Source of the DNA: an uncultured Bacteroidaceae bacterium
Lineage (GTDB): Bacteria; Bacteroidota; Bacteroidia; Bacteroidales; Bacteroidaceae
Assembly (NCBI GenBank): GCA_905234125.1
Contig: CAJOGQ010000016.1
Location: 1 to 39,130, forward strand
Direction: 5' to 3'
DNA length: 39,130 bases
Position numbers and translations under genes: made by a program. Of the stretch, positions 1 through 7,202 are shown piece by piece (position 1 is the stretch's first letter; every line of letters starts with the position of its first letter). The notes below the pieces were generated by a model. It had not been told where the DNA came from. It worked only from the letters and a program-made list of their open reading frames with translations, and searched no databases.

Positions 1-38
1 AAGCATGAAGCATTGGTATGTCATGCGTATTGACCATA

Positions 39-68
39 TATCCCTTATTTTTTGCAAAGATAGGGATA
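39..68 (-). promoter_or_regulatory. Minus-strand promoter inside a 7-bp inverted repeat
   Basis: The complement of 55-62 reads TATCTTTG, a canonical Bacteroidota -7 element pointing left, so it should serve a gene beyond the left edge. TATCCCT (39-45) and AGGGATA (62-68) form a perfect inverted repeat around the -7 element and likely start site. This could be an operator or a hairpin at the RNA 5' end; which is not decidable here. Confidence 0.45.
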
Positions 69-172
69 GATTCTTGTACAAACAAGAAAAAATGAAAAAA
101 AGTTCAAAAATGTTTGAGAGAGAATGAAAAAACACCCTGAAACAGACTACTTCTTGTATTATCCGTAATCTG

Positions 173-538
173 TTGCTGGGTGAGACGAATGAGCTGAAAA
201 ACCAATACATGATCATCAATCCACCCGAAGAATGGAAGGACGCCACAAGTATCCCCACAAGTACCCCCACAAGTTCAGCTCAGGACTTACTGCAGACAGA
301 TAATCCGTTGATTCGAAATCTGGTAAAGGTCATCGGAAACAACCAATGTAGTATCAAGGATATGTTGGAAGGTGTAGGATTGAAGGACAGAAAAAACTTT
401 TTGGAGTATCACCTTGTTCCCGCTATTTCTGATGGATACGTCCGTCTGCTTTATCCTGATTCCCCACGACATCCACGGCAGAAATATCTGCTGACGGTGA
501 AGGGACAGATGCTGTATCAGGAACTTACGAAGCAATAA
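173..538 (+). pseudogene. C-terminal remnant of an AlbA_2/Fic-type winged-helix protein
   Basis: The 121-residue reading frame opens only with TTG; in-frame reading extends upstream to about 128 and then meets TGA at 125-127. The last 80 residues (from DNPLIRNLVKVIG to the end, including LKDRKNFLEYHLVPAI and HPRQKYLLTVKGQ) resemble the C-terminal winged-helix domain that ends Bacteroidota Fic proteins and AlbA_2-type ATP-binding transcriptional regulators. The catalytic or ATP-binding N-terminal part, normally 300 residues or more, is missing, and I see no promoter, so I read it as the 3' end of a decayed gene. A short independent DNA-binding protein is the alternative. A CTTGCCC heptad tract starts four bases after the stop. 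Confidence 0.55.
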
Positions 539-541
539 GCT

Positions 542-562
542 CTTGCCCCTTGCCCCTTGCTC
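542..562. repeat. Three CTTGCYC heptads
   Basis: Three head-to-tail 7-base units (CTTGCCC twice, then CTTGCTC) follow the stop of the upstream remnant. The same unit builds the arms of the 149-base hairpin elements at 7049-7197 and 29266-29414, so this may be a fragment or seed of that element. Confidence 0.6.
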
Positions 563-681
563 TCGCTGTTGTTTGAGCAAATCATGGTGCTTTGTGATGA
601 TTTTGTGGATGAAACGGATTTTTATTTCTGTTTTCTGATTGATTTCGTTCGCGAGGGGTCTGTTAATTCTGAATTATTCAT

Positions 682-689
682 TACCTTTG
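682..689 (+). promoter_or_regulatory. -7 element of holA
   Basis: TACCTTTG, 20 bases before the holA start codon, matches the Bacteroidota sigma-ABfr -7 consensus. The -33 element is not obvious. The implied 5' UTR is only about 15 bases. Confidence 0.6.
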
Positions 690-709
690 CACACAAAGAA
701 TGACTTGTT

Positions 710-1732
710 ATGGCAAAACCAAACATTACACATCGCGAAATCGTGGAGCAAATTCGGCGCCAGGAGTATAAGCCTGTCTATCTCCTGATGGGGGAGGAGG
801 CTTACTACATCGACCGCATTTCTGAGTATATTGCCGACAACGTGCTGACGAAGGATGAGCAGGATTTCAACCAGACAATCATCTATTGTACGCGCGAGAC
901 GGCTGTGGCTGACGTGATCAATTGTGCACGTCGCTACCCGATGATGGCAAAATATCAAGTGGTAATTGTTAAAGAGGCGCAGAATTTGTTAAAAATTGAC
1001 GAGCTTGCTGTGTATGCCCAAAATCCCATGCAGACCACAATTTTGGTGATTTGCTACAAAAATGGCAAGGTGGATGGGCGCAAGAAGCTGGTGCCTGCGG
1101 TGGAAAAAGTGGGCATCGTGTTCGAGAGCCAGAAGCTGAAAGAGGGCATGCTGCCTCAGTTCATTTCTGAATATATGCGTCGTAAACAGGTGGCCATCGA
1201 TGATCGTGCGAGTCTGATGATGGCTGAAAGCGTGGGTTCGGACTTGAATCGCCTGGCAGGGGAGTTGGACAAGCTGGTTCTGGCCTTGCCGACTGGACAA
1301 ACAAGGGTGACAACCGACCTCGTGGAAAAGAACGTCGGAATCTCTAAGGAATTCAATGTGTGGGAGTTACGTGCTGCCATCGTCAATAAAAACATCGAGA
1401 AGGCCAACAAGATCATGTTCTATATGGAGCAGAACCCAAAGGCTAACCCGCCTGTGATGACGGTTTCCACCTTATTTAGCTTTTTTGCCTTGGTGATGCA
1501 GGCTTTTTACTCGCCTGATCGCTCAGAACAGGGCTTGATGCGCCATCTGGACTTCCGTCAGACTTGGCAATTGAGGGAATATACGACCGCCATGCGCAAC
1601 TATACGGCGATGAAAGTGATGCAGATCATTGGCAAATTGCGTGAAACGGATGCTCGTCTCAAGGGTATCAATCGTGGCAATCTGACTGATGCCGACATCA
1701 TGCACGAACTCATCTATTTTATCTTGCATTGA
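710..1732 (+). CDS. holA: DNA polymerase III delta subunit
   Basis: HolA is the clamp-loader subunit that opens the beta sliding clamp during replication. The 340-residue length is normal for the family. The N-terminal AAA-like fold is recognisable from KPVYLLMGEEAYYIDRI (about residues 21-37), the family's degenerate P-loop region, followed by the conserved pattern RRYPMMAKYQVVIVKEAQ (about 74-91). The SVGSDLNRLAGELDKL segment (about 170-185) is the typical middle-domain signature, and the C-terminal helical collar follows. The start ATG is chosen because a TACCTTTG promoter lies 20 bases upstream and family members begin with a similar short leader. The gene is monocistronic here, with a strong hairpin terminator just downstream. 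Nothing is unusual about it. Confidence 0.95.
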   Translation: MAKPNITHREIVEQIRRQEYKPVYLLMGEEAYYIDRISEYIADNVLTKDEQDFNQTIIYCTRETAVADVINCARRYPMMAKYQVVIVKEAQNLLKIDELAVYAQNPMQTTILVICYKNGKVDGRKKLVPAVEKVGIVFESQKLKEGMLPQFISEYMRRKQVAIDDRASLMMAESVGSDLNRLAGELDKLVLALPTGQTRVTTDLVEKNVGISKEFNVWELRAAIVNKNIEKANKIMFYMEQNPKANPPVMTVSTLFSFFALVMQAFYSPDRSEQGLMRHLDFRQTWQLREYTTAMRNYTAMKVMQIIGKLRETDARLKGINRGNLTDADIMHELIYFILH

Positions 1733-1766
1733 TTTCTGTTCAGGTTTTTCTTCCTGAAAAATTTTC

Positions 1767-1809
1767 AAGGCGATTTTCGAGTCCCATGGGGGAGGCCGAA
1801 AGTCGCCTT
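1767..1809 (+). terminator. Rho-independent terminator after holA
   Basis: Arms 1767-1779 and 1797-1809 pair over 13 bases with one G-T wobble (outer AAGGCGA against TCGCCTT). The 17-base loop is followed by a T-rich stretch. It lies 35 bases after the holA stop. Confidence 0.65.
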
Positions 1810-2084
1810 TTCTTGTCTCCCAAACACAAAATTCGCTCCATTTTTTAGCGCAAAAATCCTGAACAAAATCTCTTTCGCTCAAAAATGCGAACAAGAATTT
1901 TACCCGTTTTCCATCGGAAAATCAACACTTTAACCATCAAAATGGGCACAAAAGAAGGGCGTTTTTGGGCGCAAAATCACATTCAAAAGCACCTGTTCGA
2001 TTCTCGAAAAATCGAGTCGATTTTCAACAAAATCAAACATCGCCGATTTTACATTAATAATTTTTAAGTATTACGGATATGTTG
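1810..2084. other. AT-rich intergenic stretch with no gene seen
   Basis: No reading frame here has family-like sequence or a promoter. The 60-codon frame at 1885-2067 is low-complexity and rich in Lys, Ile and Phe, as expected by chance. A TTTACAT near-match (2048-2054) hints that the motif array further right begins here. Confidence 0.5.
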
Positions 2085-2593
2085 TTTACAAAGTGAAAAC
2101 GACCGTATTGTAAAGAATGATTTACAAAACGAAAGCATTTGTACTACCACGCATGTTTACATCCATGAGATCCCGCATCCCTTTACGTTCTTAAACCTAA
2201 ATAGTTTCAAAAAGTGAGAGATTGAATATACAACCTAAATTAACATTCAGTAACTATCTCATTCATTGCAATTTACAAGTTTTAACTATCGTAATTGTAA
2301 AGGTCGAGTGCCCTTTTTTAGCCATTTCAGTTGCATTTTATACCCCTAAATGCCCTAAAACGCTGGAATACGCTATAAATAAGCAAAAAGCAATCAACAG
2401 ATTACAAATCAAGTAGAAAGTGATAGAAGAATACCCTTTTACATTCATATATTTACAAAGATGCAGTATTTACAAGAATGAAAGAATGTGCACTTTACAA
2501 AATACAACTTCAAAAATATAAAATAAAAATTTATTATTACAAAAAGAAAGCGAAATGTTTTGACGTTTCAAAAAAAGTCCTTACCTTTGTAAA
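2085..2593. promoter_or_regulatory. Array of TTTACAA/TTGTAAA motifs upstream of the HTH gene
   Basis: Exact TTTACAA begins at 2085, 2121, 2272, 2452, 2469 and 2494; exact TTGTAAA, its reverse complement, begins at 2108, 2295 and 2587. Two pairs (2085/2108 and 2272/2295) share one layout: TTTACAA, 16 bases, TTGTAAA. The 2108/2121 pair forms TTGTAAA-N6-TTTACAA. The last copy overlaps the -7 element of the downstream regulator. One-base variants sit at 2156, 2401, 2438 and 2536. For AT-rich DNA of this length I expect well under one copy. The array is best read as operators, probably for the helix-turn-helix protein at 2607; that assignment is inference. No gene is seen in this stretch. Confidence 0.6.
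2582..2589 (+). promoter_or_regulatory. -7 element of the HTH regulator
   Basis: TACCTTTG lies 17 bases before the ATG at 2607. It rules out the longer reading frame that would start at 2478, because the RNA start would lie inside it. A TTGTAAA motif overlaps its 3' half, consistent with repression at the promoter. Confidence 0.65.
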
Positions 2594-2606
2594 AATTTTC
2601 GAAATT

Positions 2607-3179
2607 ATGACTGACAAGGAAAAAATCGAGCTTATCATCCAAGACAAGCACATGAACAGTACTCAATTCTGCAACGAAGTGTGTATTGCTCAGGGTACCC
2701 TCTCCCACATTCGTAGTGGTCGCACCGAACCGACCCTCAATATTTTGCGAAGTATCTCACAGGCATTTCCAGACATCAATCCTTCCTGGTTGTTTTATGG
2801 CGAGGGGTCGATGTACAAAAATGCGGACTCTCCTACCCCCAATCAGGAGGAGTCGGATGACACCTATTTAAATAATATGAGTGATGAGGATGTGCCATCT
2901 GATGAAGGTCAACTGGCTTTCAATTTTCAGGTCAATCCCTCTGCATCGTCGAGGCCTACCCCAACCAACAGTTCTGGTGCAGTGACTGCTGCTCCGATTC
3001 AGGGCGCTGCTTCTTCTCGTCGCCCAGCATCTCCAGCATCACCCTCACCTTCCTCACCGCTGAATGTGCAGGAGATTGTGGCTGAGACTCTGAAGCAACA
3101 ACAGAAGCCCCAACGCAAGGTGGTCGAGGTGCGCATCTTCTTCGATGATGGTACTTTCGAGACGTTCAGCGCCAACTAA
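2607..3179 (+). CDS. Helix-turn-helix (XRE-like) transcriptional regulator
   Basis: A 190-residue protein. Residues 1-65 look like a Cro/C1-type DNA-binding domain: KIELIIQDKHMNSTQFCNEV leads into the turn, IAQGTLSHIRSGRTEPTLNIL is the recognition-helix region, and FPDINPSWLFYGEGSMY is the ending common in Bacteroidota XRE proteins. Residues 75-160 are a low-complexity Ser/Pro/Ala/Thr linker, and the C-terminus (KVVEVRIFFDDGTFETF) looks like a short beta hairpin. The start is fixed by a TACCTTTG box 17 bases upstream. The array of TTTACAA sites in front of the gene, one on the promoter itself, suggests autoregulation. No peptidase or sensor domain is visible, so the signal it responds to is unknown. 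Confidence 0.75.
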   Translation: MTDKEKIELIIQDKHMNSTQFCNEVCIAQGTLSHIRSGRTEPTLNILRSISQAFPDINPSWLFYGEGSMYKNADSPTPNQEESDDTYLNNMSDEDVPSDEGQLAFNFQVNPSASSRPTPTNSSGAVTAAPIQGAASSRRPASPASPSPSSPLNVQEIVAETLKQQQKPQRKVVEVRIFFDDGTFETFSAN

Positions 3180-3206
3180 GATTGAGGTGTTGATAGCAAA
3201 AAATTT

Positions 3207-3272
3207 AAGATTGTTAATTGAAGACTGCTTTTTAACACTTATAATCGGAATAGTTTATTGATTAACAATCTT
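3207..3272 (+). terminator. Long-loop inverted repeat after the HTH gene
   Basis: AAGATTGTTAAT (3207-3218) and ATTAACAATCTT (3261-3272) are perfect 12-base complements separated by 42 bases, followed by a T-rich stretch. It could end transcription of the regulator. The long loop makes an intrinsic terminator uncertain. Confidence 0.4.
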
Positions 3273-3310
3273 CTTTTGTCTGCTTTTTGGAGAGAAAGAG
3301 AAAAAGGCTC

Positions 3311-3347
3311 AAAAAAAGGACAGCGGAATTTTCCGTAGTCCTTTTTT
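3311..3347 (-). terminator. Bidirectional intrinsic terminator (tRNA-Arg)
   Basis: The hairpin has a GGAC (3318-3321)/GTCC (3338-3341) base with an inner CGGAA/TTCCG stem. A run of A on the left and of T on the right allow termination in both directions. It lies just beyond the 3' end of the minus-strand tRNA gene. Confidence 0.7.
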
Positions 3348-3368
3348 GTGTCTTTTTGTGTCTTGAAG

Positions 3369-3442
3369 TGACTCGGATGGGACTCAAACCCATGACCTGC
3401 AGAACCGGAATCTGATGCTCTATTCAACTGAGCTACCGAGCC
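3369..3442 (-). tRNA. tRNA-Arg (anticodon CCG)
   Basis: Read on the minus strand, the 74-base gene folds as a normal cloverleaf. The acceptor stem is GGCTCGG paired with CCGAGTC (one G-U pair) and the discriminator is A. The D-arm contains AGCTCAGTTGAATAGAGC. The anticodon loop is TTCCGGT, giving anticodon CCG for codon CGG. The T-arm contains GGGTTTGAGTCCC. CCA is not encoded. A TAACTTTG promoter lies 20 bases upstream and an intrinsic terminator follows, so it is transcribed alone. Confidence 0.95.
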
Positions 3443-3462
3443 GTGATGTATCAAAATCGGGG

Positions 3463-3470
3463 CAAAGTTA
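3463..3470 (-). promoter_or_regulatory. -7 element of tRNA-Arg
   Basis: The complement reads TAACTTTG, 20 bases upstream of the tRNA 5' end, in the correct orientation. Confidence 0.5.
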
Positions 3471-3533
3471 AGGATTTTTATCGAGATTTCTTATTTTGTT
3501 CGTGTTTTTTATTCGATTTTAATGATTTTGTGC

Positions 3534-3541
3534 TAATTTTG
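3534..3541 (+). promoter_or_regulatory. -7 element of the OmpA-family gene
   Basis: TAATTTTG matches TAnnTTTG. It lies 52 bases before the ATG at 3594 and 91 bases before the alternative ATG at 3633. Confidence 0.45.
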
Positions 3542-3593
3542 CAACGAGAACATGTGAATGCATGTGAAATGGAGAACAATAAAGGCATGTAAA

Positions 3594-5210
3594 ATGAATA
3601 ACATGATGATATTGACAAAAGGAAGTAACGGGATGGCCAAGATGCTGATGGCCGTCTTGCTGTTGATGTTTGGATTGACGGCTTCGGCTCAGAACGACGG
3701 GTTGTCAGAAAAAGTCAGGGCAAAGGCTGAAGAACGTGCCCTGCGACTGGCTGAACTGCGATTGAGGGACGAAATGAAGATGCAGATGAAGGCTGAGGCA
3801 GACCGTGCCAATGCAGAGGCCAGAAGAGCCAAGGAAGCCAAGAAAAAGGCCAAGGAAGCCCAAAAATTGGCCAAAGCTGAGGCGAAACTGTCGAAAGAAG
3901 TAGAAAAGGCTGAGGCAGAAGTGGCCAAAGCACAAGCCAAAGGCGACGCTAAGGCTGTGGCACAGGCTGAGAAGAAGGCTGCCAAGCTGGCCGAGAAGCT
4001 GAGCGACTTGAAGCAGGAGCAAGAGGTGGCGCAGGCACGTCCTGCCACCCCTACAGAGGCGGCTCGCGCCACATATACTTATATGCAACCCGCTGTGGTG
4101 CCCAAGTCTGAAGGGCACAAGCATGGTGACTGGTTCTATGGTCTGGGTATTGGTTTCAGCCAGTCGTTGGCTGAGAATGCGAAGGGAGCAGACTTCATCA
4201 CGCATCAGATGCCCTCTTTTGACGTCCTCTTTGGTCACAATTTCAGTCCTGTGTTTGGATTCCGTGTGACGGGCGCCTTGGACATGCAGATTTCGCGATG
4301 CAGCGAGGCGGCTGAGAAGGCGATGCCAGAGGTGTATGGCAATGGCCGTTACTCGTTCCGTTGCCTGTCTGCTTCTGCATCGGGTGTGCTGAACCTCACC
4401 AACGCCTTCTTCGGCTACGATGTGAACCGTCCGATGACGTGGAGCCTGGTGTTTGGCGCAGGCGTCATCAAGACCTTCAACTTCGAGCGGGACAAGCTGA
4501 ATTTGTGGAACCAGACGCCAAGTGCCGAGAAGCCTTATTATCCTGTCAATCCTGATGGTGGCCAGTATGTCGTGGGACACGCAGGATTCCAGATTGACGT
4601 GCGTCTGAACGAGCCTTGGGACATCAGCATCGACCTGCGTGCCAATGCGACGGACAATAAGTATAATGGTGTGGAGAACGGCAACAACATCGATTTCTAT
4701 GTCGATTTGATGGTCAACTTCGTCTATCACTTCACCAATGGCAAGCAGAAGTTGCGTCGTTTCCGTGAGCCTCCGAAGAAGGCATTCGTAGATCCTGTGC
4801 TCATCGACAACACGCGTACCTATCAGGAGACTGTGCGCTATGGAGAGTCGATGTACACGGAGATTCCTTTCTACGCAGGCTTCTACTACCTCAACAACGC
4901 CACCATCAAGCGGCTGGATTATGTGGCCAGGTTCATGAAGGAGCATCCGTTGGTGAACCTGAACATCGTGGGACACCCAGACATCATTCCTGACGATGAC
5001 GAAGAGTACCATCGTGTGCTGGCTCAGAAGCGTGCAGAAGCTGTGCGTGAAGCCCTCATCACGAAGTACCAGATTGACCCCACACGTCTTCGCACTTCCT
5101 ACGTGGAGAAGGCTCTGCAACCCTTCAAGACCTTGCGTGAATGGGTGCCAGCCGTCAACTTCATCATGGAAGACCCAGGTGGTGAGATTCCTTCCTCCGA
5201 CTCTAATTGA
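3594..5210 (+). CDS. OmpA-family outer-membrane protein with coiled-coil segment
   Basis: About 538 residues. A signal peptide is clear (MAKMLMAVLLLMFGLTASAQ). The start may be the ATG at 3594 or the one at 3633, which has AAAGGAAG seven bases upstream; both keep the signal peptide. The mature protein opens with about 110 residues rich in Ala, Lys and Glu, with repeats such as AKEAKKKAKEAQKLAKAEAK, a likely helical or coiled-coil stalk. A beta-barrel-like region follows, ending in FYVDLMVNFVYHFTNGKQKLRRF. The last 130 residues are an OmpA/MotB peptidoglycan-binding domain (FYLNNATIKRLDYVARFMKEHP, NIVGHPD, AQKRAEAVREALI). It probably links the outer membrane to the cell wall. It stands alone, with a terminator at 5254-5285. 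The long N-terminal helix is the unusual part. Confidence 0.8.
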   Translation: MNNMMILTKGSNGMAKMLMAVLLLMFGLTASAQNDGLSEKVRAKAEERALRLAELRLRDEMKMQMKAEADRANAEARRAKEAKKKAKEAQKLAKAEAKLSKEVEKAEAEVAKAQAKGDAKAVAQAEKKAAKLAEKLSDLKQEQEVAQARPATPTEAARATYTYMQPAVVPKSEGHKHGDWFYGLGIGFSQSLAENAKGADFITHQMPSFDVLFGHNFSPVFGFRVTGALDMQISRCSEAAEKAMPEVYGNGRYSFRCLSASASGVLNLTNAFFGYDVNRPMTWSLVFGAGVIKTFNFERDKLNLWNQTPSAEKPYYPVNPDGGQYVVGHAGFQIDVRLNEPWDISIDLRANATDNKYNGVENGNNIDFYVDLMVNFVYHFTNGKQKLRRFREPPKKAFVDPVLIDNTRTYQETVRYGESMYTEIPFYAGFYYLNNATIKRLDYVARFMKEHPLVNLNIVGHPDIIPDDDEEYHRVLAQKRAEAVREALITKYQIDPTRLRTSYVEKALQPFKTLREWVPAVNFIMEDPGGEIPSSDSN

Positions 5211-5253
5211 TTTTGTTTTTTCGACTTTTAACTGATCTTTTAATTATTAACGA

Positions 5254-5285
5254 ATCCCCCTCTGGCCACTTGGACAGAGGGGGAT
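5254..5285. terminator. Terminator between convergent genes
   Basis: ATCCCCCTCTG (5254-5264) and CAGAGGGGGAT (5275-5285) pair perfectly over 11 bases around a 10-base loop. It lies between the OmpA-family gene and the convergent ATP-grasp gene and could serve both. Neither side has a strong T run. Confidence 0.65.
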
Positions 5286-5331
5286 ATTAGTGTTTTCTGT
5301 TTGCAAAGTTGCGACTTCTGTTGAAGTGGCA

Positions 5332-7014
5332 TTATGCCGTCGCGATAAGCAACTTTCCTTTGCCAGCGAGAGGGGCTTCGATGCGCAGGCCACGGGCACG
5401 GAGGATAATCTCCATGCCTGTCGCACCGTATGGCATGCGACAATACGTGCTCTCTGGAATCAGCACACGACCACCATCGCGCACTTTGCTTAAGAACAAG
5501 AAGATTTGTTGGGTGACACTCTCCGCATCTGCGAAGGACTCAGGGTGACTGAGGTCAAGAATGGCGTTGTTGTAACAGTCGTATGCAGAGGGCAGACCTT
5601 CACTATCGACAACAACAGCACCAGGGACTTCCGTCTCCATATCGCTGAACACCAGTGTGGCACCGTGACAGTCGGCTTCCTTCACGAGTTCCTCCAACGA
5701 AATGCGTGGGACACTGATGGAAGTGTCTGGCTTCAGCTGGTTGAACAGCATCTCAGGATATTGCATCTCCAACATGTGCAGGAAGGCGCAATCCTCCTTC
5801 ACCACGCGTTCATCGTCATGAACCAGATAGACTGCACCACCAGTCGTTTCCATATCGCGTGTACGGGTCAGGAAAGGCTCGCGTCCCAGGCGTTCGAACA
5901 CACCATAGAAGTAACTGGGCAATTGACGCACCAGTTGCAGGACGGGCGCTGAATCCAGCTTGACGTCGTTTGGCAGGATGAACCATTTGATGATACCCTT
6001 GCGTGGTGGACGGTATGGCTTCAGGCGTTCCTGCTCGAACTTGACAGGGTCGAGGTAAGCGTCGAGGGCAGAGTCTGTCTCATGCTGACCATAGATCTTT
6101 TCCAAGAACTGACGTGTCTGTCCAGCACCCATGGGACGGCAGTTGATCTCAATGAGCACAGGTCCCTTCTCGTCCACCATGAACTCCCCATGCACAGGAC
6201 CATACTGGATGCCGATTGCTTCCAACACATCATAGGCATAGCGCACAATGGCAGAGTTGCCCACGTCCAGACGGTTCACGGACTCCATGTAGTTGTAGAT
6301 ATTGCTGCCGTTCATGTGCAACTTGTCGTAGAAACACATCGACACCAGGCGATGCTTGCCTGCGCACGAAACAGTGTTGACAATGTACTCCTTTCCGATG
6401 ATGCGCTCTTGCATGAGGATGTCGCCCACGTTTTCGTCGCTTGCTGACACAGCCAGCTCCTCACGCACAGCATCCATCAACTCGTCAAATCCGTCGCAGA
6501 GATGCAAGCCCAGCGTGCCGGCACTACGGACACGCTTGATGACGGTGTGCTGGGTGCCCAGTTCCTTGTAGAAAGCCTCAGCTTCAGCCTCGCTACGGAC
6601 AATCCGTCCACGGATGTGGCGTATGCCATAATCGGCGAGCGCCTGTTGCATCTCGTCCTTGCGCGTCATCTTGCCGATGATAGACCAGGGATTGCTTGGA
6701 AGCCCCAGGTCTGACCCCAGATGGGTGGCCAGTTCGACACCAAACTCACTACCAGCCACAACGACCACGGGATCGTATTTCCGTACCTGTTCCAAGAGAG
6801 CGTTGTAATCCTTACCAGCTTTGATGTAGGGCGTCCCTTCAGGAAGTCGCTCACGTGCTATCCTCTGAGCCTCAGAAAACACGGCACGGTCTTCTTCTGT
6901 TCCAGGATACAGAGCCTCTACCACTACGGGCTGATAGCCTCTGGCCAATACGTCGCCCACGTAATTGAATCCAGTGGAGACGATTTCTACAATGACAATA
7001 TGCTTTTTCATCAT
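5332..7014 (-). CDS. ATP-grasp enzyme with methyltransferase-like C-terminal tail
   Basis: A 560-residue cytosolic protein. Residues about 5-105 are a Rossmann-like preATP-grasp domain (IVIVEIVSTGFNYVGDVLARGY). Residues about 110-320 carry ATP-grasp motifs: TVIKRVRSAGTLGLHLC around the nucleotide-binding Lys, a loop with ILMQERIIGKEYIVNTVS, and GPVLIEINCRPMGAG with the metal-binding Glu and Asn. Such enzymes make carboxylate-amine bonds, often dipeptides. The tail from about residue 430 (NNAILDLSHPESF, VRDGGRVLIPESTY, GMEIILRARGLRIEAP) looks like the second half of a SAM-dependent methyltransferase, but I see no SAM-binding glycine motif. The substrate is unknown. Upstream lies a 149-base hairpin element and then the GH127 gene; no promoter is obvious. 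Confidence 0.75.
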   Translation of the reverse strand: MMKKHIVIVEIVSTGFNYVGDVLARGYQPVVVEALYPGTEEDRAVFSEAQRIARERLPEGTPYIKAGKDYNALLEQVRKYDPVVVVAGSEFGVELATHLGSDLGLPSNPWSIIGKMTRKDEMQQALADYGIRHIRGRIVRSEAEAEAFYKELGTQHTVIKRVRSAGTLGLHLCDGFDELMDAVREELAVSASDENVGDILMQERIIGKEYIVNTVSCAGKHRLVSMCFYDKLHMNGSNIYNYMESVNRLDVGNSAIVRYAYDVLEAIGIQYGPVHGEFMVDEKGPVLIEINCRPMGAGQTRQFLEKIYGQHETDSALDAYLDPVKFEQERLKPYRPPRKGIIKWFILPNDVKLDSAPVLQLVRQLPSYFYGVFERLGREPFLTRTRDMETTGGAVYLVHDDERVVKEDCAFLHMLEMQYPEMLFNQLKPDTSISVPRISLEELVKEADCHGATLVFSDMETEVPGAVVVDSEGLPSAYDCYNNAILDLSHPESFADAESVTQQIFLFLSKVRDGGRVLIPESTYCRMPYGATGMEIILRARGLRIEAPLAGKGKLLIATA

Positions 7015-7048
7015 TTATAAGATTAAAGTTATTTAAGTTTCGCAAGTG

Positions 7049-7197
7049 CTCAACTTTTGAGGAGCAAGGTGCAAGGAGCAGGGGGCAAGAGGAATGTTAT
7101 GTTCGCTGGTTTGCCATTTGTGTATGTATGAGCAAGGTATCCTCTTGCTCCTTGCCCCTCGCTCCTTGCTCCTTAACTCAACTTGCGAAAGTTGAAT
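7049..7197. repeat. 149-base hairpin element, copy A
   Basis: Almost the whole 188-base gap between the ATP-grasp and GH127 genes is this element. A second copy at 29266-29414 has equal length and about five differences. The ends are near-complementary (CTCAACTTTTG on the left, CGAAAGTTGA on the right). The arms are built from GRGCAAG heptads on the left and their complement CTTGCYC on the right, around a central non-heptad segment. It would fold into a long hairpin on either strand. No coding capacity is seen. It may be a non-autonomous mobile element or a REP-like structure. Confidence 0.75.
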
Positions 7198-7202
7198 TAA
7201 AG

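Noticed and set aside
1885-2416. Two short plus-strand frames in the gap before the HTH gene
   Set aside because: They are Lys/Ile/Phe-rich, lack promoters and cross the TTTACAA motif array.
3239-3454. 71-codon minus-strand frame over tRNA-Arg
   Set aside because: The peptide with SVAQLNRASDSGSAGHGFES is the well-known false translation of a tRNA gene.
3705-5120. 471-codon minus-strand frame opposite the OmpA-family gene
   Set aside because: Antisense shadow of a signal-peptide-bearing OmpA-type protein; Leu/His-rich without motifs.
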